From: Monocercomonoides exilis
Taxonomy: Eukaryota; Preaxostyla; Oxymonadida; Polymastigidae
Length of the DNA stretch: 64,000 bases
Assembly (NCBI GenBank): GCA_001643675.2
Contig: LSRY02000048.1
Location: 124,001 to 188,000 of the forward strand
Direction: 5' to 3'
Part shown: piece by piece, positions 56,528 through 64,000 of the stretch
Position numbering within the stretch: position 1 is the first letter of the stretch
How the letters are laid out: every line of letters begins with the position of its first letter
Program-made: the position numbers and the translations under genes
The notes under the pieces: generated by a model
What the model saw: the letters and a program-made list of their open reading frames with translations, nothing else
Told to the model about the DNA's origin: nothing
The model's database searches: none

Positions 56528-57895
56528 ATTTTTATAGGCACCAGTTTTTTTATTGGCACCAAAAATTATTTTCATTATCTTCATTTCATTAAAGCTCATA
56601 AATCTGTTTCATTACATAAGAACAATAAACATATTAAAATTAAGCTATACGTCAAATATTTTTTTCAAAAAACTTTCTCAGAAAAACGATCTAATAATAT
56701 TTAACTTTTATATTTCGATCAATGTTTTGCTCGTATTTTCTTGACTGATTGCAGTTGCGAGTTTTTATCACGGAATTCGCAAAAACAACTGTATTTTGCG
56801 TATTTGTTACTTATTCGTTATATTTTGAACCATTTATTTAAGTGTATTTTTGCATTTCACCATTTTTGTTAAAACACACAAAATCAAGTGAATGGATATG
56901 TTTTGTAAAAAAAGAGCAAAATATATCGGAAAAATAATCTTTTTTGTATATTCTGCATGTTTTGAAAATAAACTTTAATTCAAAATTAAAAAGAAATCAA
57001 AGGATCATATTTTTTAAAGAATTGCATTTATTTAAGTAATGACAAATTGGTAGTTATCCAATATCAATAATTTGTTGTTAAAAAAACTTATTAAATATAA
57101 TACACTTCATGTAAATCGATAAAACATATACATTCACTTGATTTTGTGTGTTTTAACAAAAATGGTGAAATGCAAAAATACACTTAAATACAGATATCGC
57201 ATAAAATACCGGACATCGCACAAAATACCGGACAAGATCGATTTCACAATAACCGCAAGAGGAAAAATTCTATAAATTTTCTTCAAAATGGATCTCATCA
57301 ATACAAACTCACTTGACATACAAGACTTTTAAAATCGCTTCATTTGTGCTCAGAAAAAATTATAATTTAATTCTCGGAGAAATAGGATTTTGAGTTTCTC
57401 CGAGATTTTAAAAATTATTTTCTCTGAGCACAAATGAAGCGATTTTAAAAGTCTTGTATGTCAAGTGAGTTTGTATTGATGAGATCTATTTTGAAGAAAA
57501 TTTATAGAATTTTTCCTCTTGCGGTTATTGTGAAATCGATCTTGTCCGGTATTTTGTGCGATGTCTGGTATTTTATGCGATATATGTAAATGGTTCAAAA
57601 TATAACGAATAAGTAACAAATACGCAAAATACAGTTGTTTTTGCGAATTCCGTGATAAAAACTCGCAACTGCAATCAGTCAAGAAAATACGAGCAAAACA
57701 TTGATCGAAATATAAAAGTTAAATATTATTAGATCGTTTTTCTGAGAAAGTTTTTTGAAAAAAATATTTGACGTATAGCTTAATTTTAATATGTTTATTG
57801 TTCTTATGTAATGAAACAGATTTATGAGCTTTAATGAAATGAAGATAATGAAAATAATTTTTGGTGCCAATAAAAAAACTGGTGCCTATAAAAAT
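56528..57895. mobile_element. Foldback element with identical arms, split by a nested MITE
   Basis: Positions 56528-56836 and 57587-57895 are inverted complements over 309 bp with no difference seen. The termini read TATAGGCACCAGTTTTTTTA. Inside, 56835-56904 and 57121-57190 continue the same arm, with one mismatch seen. The interruption is the 396-bp MITE at 57191-57586, present in the right arm only. Without it the element is about 970 bp with arms of roughly 375 bp and a loop of about 216 bp. The identical 63-codon frames on both arms are a by-product of the palindrome and not genes. Confidence 0.85.
57191..57586. mobile_element. 396-bp foldback MITE, nested, TA target
   Basis: The ends are CAGATATCGCATAAAATACC and the inverted complement (ending GGTATTTTATGCGATATATG). 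TA flanks both sides (57189-57190 and 57587-57588). Sister of 8250-8652. Removing it with one TA restores an uninterrupted palindrome arm, which fixes the order of insertion. Confidence 0.9.
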
Positions 57896-58521
57896 ACTCA
57901 CATATATAAATGAAAAATTTTTGAAATGCCTTTCCAAACTGTAACAAAAAAGAACTATACCAAGAAGTAACGGATGTGCAAACTAAAAAATCAATGAACG
58001 CTCATCGTTGGTTGAACTCAAAAAGGTGTCTGTTCACTTTGTGATTTCTGGCAAAAAAAGTCACAATTTGTCTATTTTTTTATGTAAATTTTTTTCGTCA
58101 AATTTTCAAATAAAGAAAAAATTTCATATTTTAATCAAATTTCAATTCTCACTCACAAAAATTCACAAAGGTGGAAATAATTTCTTTGTCAATATTTTAT
58201 TTTCTTGACAGGGAAATCAGGTGAGCGGGAACAGAAATTTGATCGAAAAATGAAATTTTCATTTTATTTGAAAGTCAAATAAAAGGAACTTTATAAAATA
58301 ATTTAGACATGTTTATAAAAAACATTTCGTTTTATGGATGTAAGTTATTGAATCTTACATTTTCAAATCAAATATTTATCACTTTTATCAGAGCGAAAAC
58401 AATGTTTCTGTATTGATTTCAATTTGCACAATAAAAATGAATGATTAACAAATTCTTATTAAAAACAGCACTTCACACTTCTTCGTGATGTGAAGATGAT
58501 GCGTATTGATAATTAAAGTTG
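57896..58521. other. AT-rich spacer with weak inverted repeat
   Basis: No supported gene. At about 58078-58275 AAATTTCATATTTTAATCAA is answered by GATCGAAAAATGAAATTTTC, with CTCACTCAC facing GTGAGCGGG. This is a degraded relative of GGGT family B without clear ends. Confidence 0.4.
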
Positions 58522-58525
58522 ATAA

Positions 58526-60017
58526 GGGTAATTATATTTGAATTCTATTTTTTTAATTCAAAAATAACGATTTGAGAATTCACTTTGAAATCTGACATAT
58601 TTACACTGAAAAGTTTTTTTTTTGAAAAGATACACCAAAAATAATTCAAATTCGAAAAAGAATAATTCAATTTCGTAATTAATTAATTCGATTTCGAAAA
58701 AGAATAATTCAATTTCGAAATGTGAATTTTTTTGATTTGTGGAATGAATAACTTGTGTTTGGGGTTATTAATTCAATTAATTTTTATCTCATCAGTAAAT
58801 TTTGTTTATCAATATGGGACAAAATATTTGACTTCAAGCATATTCATTGAAAAACTATGCACTTTTCATTAACTTTTTGCTATCAAAAAATATGAATTAA
58901 ATGTGTTCATTTTTTGAAAAATATTTGCGATCACAAAATTTATTGTTGTTGTATGTTTAGCATCTTTTCGCATATTGGAAAATCTTATTTATTTTTAAAT
59001 CTGATAAAGTTTAAAAATGTTTCAAGTGAAACAATTTTTTCACGCTTAGTGCATGAAAAGCTTGAAAGTCCATATTTTCCCCCATATTTGAAAAATGATG
59101 CATTTTCATTCAAAAATTCTCTTTTATTTTGAATGAAGATTTATTGATTGAAGTAAATTTGAAAAGGAAATAAATACATTTTTATGTTTAAAACCGATAT
59201 TATTCAAAAATTTGCCAATGAAACAATTCCATTATTGTGAAGAAATAATTCAATAATCGTGATTAAATTTTTTCAATTTTTATTTGGTTATTCAATAGAA
59301 TAAATTTTTATTAAATTATTATTATTTGAGTGATGATTTTCGAAAATGAAAAAAAACAAAAAATTGATTTATTGATTGTTGCAATTAAAAAACAGTTTTC
59401 TTTGAGTAATAAAATTTGATTGGTTAAAAAATAACTTGAACTATTCTGAAATCCATTCTCGAGAAATATTAAAAATTTCAGTTTATTAAGAATTACGAAA
59501 TTGAAATAATCATTTTCGAAATAGAATTATTCTTTTTCGAAATCGAATTAATAAATTACGAAATTGAATTATTTTTTTTTCGAATTAGAATTATTTTTGG
59601 TGTAATTTTGTTGAAAATAATATCAAACATTATAATTTTCAACATTATTATACGTTTTTTTTAATGGGGAAAAATACGGACTTTCAAGCTTTTTTTGCTC
59701 AAAGCATTGAAAAATTGCTTTTCTCATAACTTTATTTCACTTTCTCAGATTTCAAAAAAAATTTGATTTTTTTATCCGTAAACAGGAATCGTAGAAATCA
59801 AAACATAAAGTTTTCCAACATATTACGAGTGTCAAAAAATGGACAGTTTTTTATTGTGTTTTTTGATCAAAAAAAGTCAATGAAAAGTTGATAATTTTTC
59901 TGTGAAAATGCCTGATGCAAAATATTTTGCCCCAAATGAATAATTTCTTTTTGACGAAACAAAACCTTAGAAGAATCAAAGCTCCGAAAAAAGTTATGAT
60001 TTCATAAATAATCACCC
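58526..60017. mobile_element. GGGT-terminus element with nested TA element
   Basis: The left end is GGGTAATTATATTTGAATTC and the right end is ATGATTTCATAAATAATCACCC on the plus strand, its inverted partner apart from a few changes. ATAA flanks both sides (58522-58525 and 60018-60021). Taking out the nested 58633-59602 element and one TA leaves about 520 bp. It belongs to the GGGT/4-bp group by ends and duplication but is longer than families A and B. Confidence 0.65.
58633..59602. mobile_element. 970-bp element, CACCAAAAATAATTC termini, TA target
   Basis: Arms of about 100 bp are imperfect inverted complements built from repeated AATTCAATTTCG and AATTCGATTTCG units. TA flanks both sides (58631-58632 and 59603-59604). 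The interior is AT-rich and non-coding. It shares the phrase GCATGAAAAGCTTGAAAGTC with 52900 and relatives. Confidence 0.75.
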
Positions 60018-60573
60018 ATAAGTTTCCAATCTTGAAAAAATGTTTGGTACCGTAGAATGGGGGAAATGAGAAAAAAACAGACACAATGGGAAATATATAT
60101 ATATATATATTTTGTTTGTTTGCAATTTATTATTCATTCCAAAAAGGAAAGAATTGAAGGATTAAAGAAATCAATAAAAAAATATTGCAACAAAATTTGA
60201 TTCGTTTATTTGAAAAAATTCATTACATGTCCTTATTTTCTCCCTTATGAAAAATGTTGGAGAACTGCTTTCTATTCAGTTAAATTGAAAAGCATTTTTT
60301 CTTCAGATGGAAGCAAATAATACAGGGATAAAATCCATATTTGAATAAGAGTGATAAAAAAATCGATAAAAATATACTTAACAAAATAAGAATTAAACTG
60401 TTGGAAATACATATTTGTGATGCATGAAGTAATTACTTATTTTTAAGCTCATGTGCACTGCTTTCGTATTTTGAGCGGGTTTTTTCCCTAACAATAATAT
60501 TTTATATAAAAGCGAAATATTTTAGATACCATTTCTCTACAAAAAAATTGCAATTCACAATTGTTTATTATAA
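60018..60573. other. AT-rich spacer with (AT)n
   Basis: An (AT)9 run lies at 60093-60110. No supported gene. Confidence 0.45.
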
Positions 60574-60854
60574 CCCTGGGTGACGCACTGACCATTGACG
60601 TGGACCTTTCGATCCCTGACTGACGTGAAAATATTTTTCACGTCAGTCAATAATCTTTGTTAAATTGAATTTTGATTTCGAACTTAAAAACGTTAATAAT
60701 AAAGGATTCTTTTTTCAGTGAGCTTGTTTAATCATTTTTTTATTTTTATTTTATTCTCAAATCAAAAATACCATAATGTGATTTTCACTGACGAAATAGT
60801 CAAGATCGGAATTTTGAAACTTATTTGACGTCAGTGACGTCACGTCAGGTCACT
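60574..60854 (+). promoter_or_regulatory. TGACGT-motif cluster upstream of hAT transposase
   Basis: CCCTGGGTGACGCACTGACC begins the cluster. TTGACGTGG, the hairpin CTGACGTGAAA/TTTCACGTCAG at about 60620-60646, and GACGTCAGTGACGTCACGTC at about 60830 follow. All are variants of TGACGT(C/G). hAT transposases commonly bind short subterminal repeats, so these may be transposase-binding sites and the left end of the element. They could also act as CREB-type promoter sites. No right-end partner lies within the window. Confidence 0.5.
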
Positions 60855-60858
60855 CAAA

Positions 60859-62749
60859 ATGTTGGGGTTAGATGAAGATCAGGAACAAGAAAAATTACCG
60901 AAGGAATTGCTCGGATGTTTAAGTAATGCTTTTGTTGTATGTTCCATTTCCATTTTATTTCTTTAAAAAAACAAACTGTTTTTTCACTAAAGAAAGATAT
61001 GTACGAAAAAACAAGAAAGAAGTTGAATGATGCAGGCTGTCAATTTGTGAAATTACAAAAACACTGCGAAACGAAATATGGACCAGGTTTTTGTTCTTTT
61101 TTTTAACTTTTATTTTTTTAATTTTTTGTAATTTTTCTTTATGGAAAGTGTATGATCATCCTCGGAAAAAAAATGAATTTCTTTCTCGAATTTCGTTTGA
61201 AATCATAGGAGAATCATTATGGATTTCTTTCACTCTTGTTGACGAAAACGGTGTGCCAAAAAAAGATTGTCATAGGAACTATTTATGTCCAAATGCTAAG
61301 GATGGATTAGCTTGTGGAATATCAGGAAGAAGAAGTTACTCGTTGGTGGTGAACCACAACTGTGAATTTCTAAAATACAGAAATATTGCACGATACCAAA
61401 AGATTCCAGATCAGAAATCATCTTTCAATGAAACTAGATTTTTTCCTAAAATTGATGGACCTTTTGATGCACAAGAATTACAAAAACAGTTTATATCTTT
61501 GATATGTCGATGCAATTCATCATTTTTATCATCGTCTTCAAAAGAAATGAATACATTTATTTCTTCATTAATTAGAGCTGGACAAAGCAACCCATCACTA
61601 TCATCGGAATCAATATTCCCATATTTGACACGCAAGAAAATCGCCCACATGGTTCTCAAAGAAAAATTCAGAGTGGTGAAGGATAAAGAGTCGACAATTA
61701 GAAACAGTGGGGTGTGTGTAATGCTTGATGGAGCTTCAGTCGCCAATAGAAAGATCATTGTGATGACAGTTTCTAAATTATCCGTTGAAAGCAGGCCACT
61801 ATTTTGGGGACTATTTCAACCTTGTGGAATTGTCAACGAGTTCAACAACCTTATTAATAACCTGATAAATGAATTCAGCAAATTTAACGCAATTATCAGA
61901 AGTTTTTGTACAGATGGCTTTTCTTCTCAAATTCGAGCTATCGAGAATTTCACAAGCCAGGAAAGCAATGCAGATTCAATTGAAAAAAAAAGTCAGAGTT
62001 TTATTCCTTTTCATATTTACTGCTGCAATCACTTGACAAATTTGGTAATCACAAATTTATTTACAAAAGTTCCATTTCTATTTGATCTCAAAACAAGAAT
62101 GCTAAATTTTACTCAAAAAGCCCATACTCAGCCAATCAAAAACATTCTCAAGAAACATGCCCCAACGTTTATCACAACAAGATGGAATTCGTTGTTCGAA
62201 ATAGCTTCGTTCATCAGGAAAAAGAATCAAATCATTCAAAAGGAAAATTTATTGGACACGGATAGCCTTGTGAATATCATCAAAGCAGAAGTGTTCTTAT
62301 TCCCTTTTCATTTGCTTCATATGAATTTTGAAAATGACAGCACCAAGTTGAGTCAAGTTTTCCCAATTTTGTTAAGAGCTTTTGAGTTTTTTTTCTATAT
62401 TTTAAATTTGGAGCAATTCAAAGAAGAAAAATGGAGAAACTCAATTGTGAACTCACTTATATTGATGCATAATTATTTTTTAGTAGGAACGCGTGGTGAA
62501 TATATTGCGCTTTCATATGCTGTAACCCCAATTGGCGTTCAATTGGTTCGAAAACAACTCTTTCCTCTCAGAAACTTTTCAACACCATCGTTCTTTGAAA
62601 AAGAAGCTGAAATCTCTTGTCTATCCTCTTCAACAAATTCTTCAGTCTTCAGACACATGGCTTCATCATTATTTCATCCTTTGCCTTATCCAGTCGACTT
62701 AAATGCAAAAGAGTTTTTAAAATTATTTATTTTAATTCCTTTAACTTAA
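60859..62749 (+). CDS. hAT-family transposase, N-terminal and catalytic part
   Basis: Three exons fit well. 60859-60936 (MLGLDEDQEQEKLPKELLGC) is followed by an intron 60937-60992 (GTATGT to AAAG). 60993-61086 (KDMYEKTRKKLNDAGC, then HCETKYGP) is followed by an intron 61087-61148. Exon 3 starts at 61149 with VYDHPRKKNEF. The core holds GVCVMLDGASVANRK (first Asp), FCTDGFSSQIRAIENF (second Asp), YCCNHLTNLV (the CxxH block) and TTRWNSLFE. The frame is open for about 530 codons, to TAA at 62747. The hydrophobic run just before SLWKVYDHP is intron sequence, not a signal peptide. The C-terminal dimerisation part follows in another frame from 62883. All Trp codons are TGG. Confidence 0.8.
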
Positions 62750-62882
62750 ATTTTTAATATTTGTTATGAATTTTTGAAAACCCAGGATGAATTATAGACC
62801 CCAATCCCAGGCTTCATTTTTAAATAAATCCAAAAGTCAATCAGGTTTGATATCATTTTTATGTGTTTATCTTTTGTATTGA

Positions 62883-63848
62883 GTGCTGATTCATTTTTAT
62901 ATGTTAATTGAAGAAAAAAATGAATTGAACGATATTCTTTTGTTGATTCAGCAACTGGAAGAAACTGATCAAGAAACATATGGAAAGAGAAATGAAAAGA
63001 AGCTAGTTATTGGAGAAGAAGATGAAGAAAGCGACGAATTTGGATTATTAGAAGCGGAAGAAAATTCAGTTAACGATATGTATGATTTTTTATTTGAACA
63101 ACAAATCCCAAGCCAAACTCAAATCCGGGAAGATAATGAAATATCCACAACGTCTGAAATTTCTTCAAATTCAAGCAACTCAAATTCTTCGACACCAACA
63201 CTTGTGGATCTGAATTTAAATTCTTCAGCGAGTCTTTGTTCACATGAAACGATGAATGAATCACAAAGAGAACTGATGGATATTGATGGAGTCCTTGAAG
63301 ATAATCAGAAGGATGAAACAACATGTTTGGAAGATGACATTCACGGTCACTATCATTGTTCTTTTGAAGGACATCAGTCAGAATTAGAAGGAGAAGGTGA
63401 TTTCGATATTGAAGAATTGTTTTCGACTGGTAAATTACCTATTATTACAGAATTCAATGAAGAAAAAGAAACACAAAGCATGAAACAGATAGAGAACACG
63501 TTGTTTGTTGATTGGTTTCCTAGGCTTGACGCATATTTTTCGAAATATGCAAAAAAAGTTTTAGGAGACATGGAAAAGGAATACTCAGAAGGTTGCAAGC
63601 TGCTGTTTGAAAGGCAGATGAGATCAAAGCCGGATGATATATTTGAAAATAACCCCGAAATTTATTACCAAGTGCTGGCAGCATATGGAAATATTCAAAC
63701 AGTTTATTCTGGATTGTGCCTTTCGTTAATTGTTTCTCCCTGCAGTGAAGCCAGCTGTGAACGAGTTATTTCCAGAACTAAAAACATAATCGGAGATCAA
63801 AGATATTCTTTTAACATGCAAACACTTGAAGCAATCCTTCACATTTGA
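62883..63848 (+). CDS. hAT-family transposase, C-terminal dimerisation part
   Basis: Opens immediately after a TGA at 62880. An acidic Ser/Asn/Glu-rich linker (about 190 residues, for example EISTTSEISSNSSNSNSS) is followed by VDWFPRLDAYFSKYAKKVLG and then the hAT C-terminal motif SPCSEASCERVISRTKNIIG with DQRYSFNMQTLEAILHI. Relative to the upstream part there is a stop (62747) plus a frame change. I found no convincing intron that would join the two, although the 130 bp between them could hide one. Either the gene is broken here or the splice sites are unusual. The element's right terminus is not in the window. Confidence 0.75.
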   Translation: MLIHFYMLIEEKNELNDILLLIQQLEETDQETYGKRNEKKLVIGEEDEESDEFGLLEAEENSVNDMYDFLFEQQIPSQTQIREDNEISTTSEISSNSSNSNSSTPTLVDLNLNSSASLCSHETMNESQRELMDIDGVLEDNQKDETTCLEDDIHGHYHCSFEGHQSELEGEGDFDIEELFSTGKLPIITEFNEEKETQSMKQIENTLFVDWFPRLDAYFSKYAKKVLGDMEKEYSEGCKLLFERQMRSKPDDIFENNPEIYYQVLAAYGNIQTVYSGLCLSLIVSPCSEASCERVISRTKNIIGDQRYSFNMQTLEAILHI

Positions 63849-64000
63849 ATTATTTTAGTTTTTGTGTCATTTTTTCTCCATTTCAATACTGTTTTCACTT
63901 CGAACAAAGCCTTTCTAAAAATCACACTTGTTCATTGTTCTTTATAAATATTTCAATTGAAACATTTCAATTAATTTTAATTTTGAATCATCCACAGGAA
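63849..64000. other. 3' flank of the hAT gene
   Basis: AT-rich sequence with no gene and no inverted copy of the 60574 terminus. Confidence 0.4.

Noticed and set aside
56553-57870. Two identical 63-codon ORFs as duplicated genes
   Set aside because: They are the same palindrome arm read from both sides and encode only AT-rich hydrophobic sequence.
61091-61148. Hydrophobic N-terminal segment of the hAT ORF as a signal peptide or membrane anchor
   Set aside because: It lies between good splice sites (GTTTTT at 61087 and AAAG at 61148), and splicing joins YGP to VYDHP in frame. It is translated intron.

Overview
The window is AT-rich eukaryotic DNA. There are spliceosomal introns with GT...AG borders, a nuclear-type tRNA-Phe gene, and eukaryotic DNA-transposon families (hAT, Merlin, Harbinger-like, pogo-like) with many small inverted-repeat elements. 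Two non-transposon families recur as decayed copies: a long repeat protein built around GGxYL, MKFNANTA and CGxxxxPC motifs, and a helical-repeat protein with the signature EALLALSN. From memory (not checked), both resemble large multicopy families of oxymonad metamonads such as Monocercomonoides. I therefore suggest an oxymonad-like protist with moderate confidence. The intact transposase reading frames use CAA/CAG for Gln and TGG for Trp, so the genetic code looks standard.

Layout: 1-7.4 kb holds a small inverted-repeat element and a possible 6.3-kb terminal-inverted-repeat unit carrying a broken pogo-like transposase and GC-richer decayed coding DNA. 7.4-11 kb holds a foldback MITE, decayed surface-protein-like DNA and tRNA-Phe. 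11.7-22 kb is a minus-strand transposase block: one Merlin with an intron, then three Harbinger-like copies in the same orientation. 22-29 kb is mostly decayed and contains nested MITEs, a pogo-like relic and a near-perfect 1.26-kb inverted duplication. 29-33 kb holds a Merlin relic split by a 450-bp MITE, another pogo relic and a helical-repeat fragment. 33-45 kb holds a foldback element, two surface-protein pseudogenes (plus strand at 36-39 kb, minus strand at 41.5-44.6 kb) and a second Merlin with an overlapping Glu-rich ORF. 44.85-47.99 kb is a hAT-type unit with an exact 8-bp target duplication that carries a broken helical-repeat gene. 49-51.2 kb is a GC-rich island with an unrecognised gene. 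53.6-60 kb contains several nested elements. 60.6-63.9 kb is a hAT transposase gene.

How the parts relate: little here looks like a working cellular gene apart from tRNA-Phe and perhaps the 50-51 kb gene. The best-preserved coding units are the Merlin copy at 39.6-40.6 kb, the Merlin at 11.7-12.9 kb, the Harbinger copy at 20.8-21.9 kb and the hAT at 60.9-63.8 kb; each has at most one or two breaks. The most informative signals are structural: a family of roughly 240-258-bp elements with GGGT termini and 4-bp target duplications, several nested insertions whose order can be read, and a hAT-type unit enclosing a copy of a host gene family.
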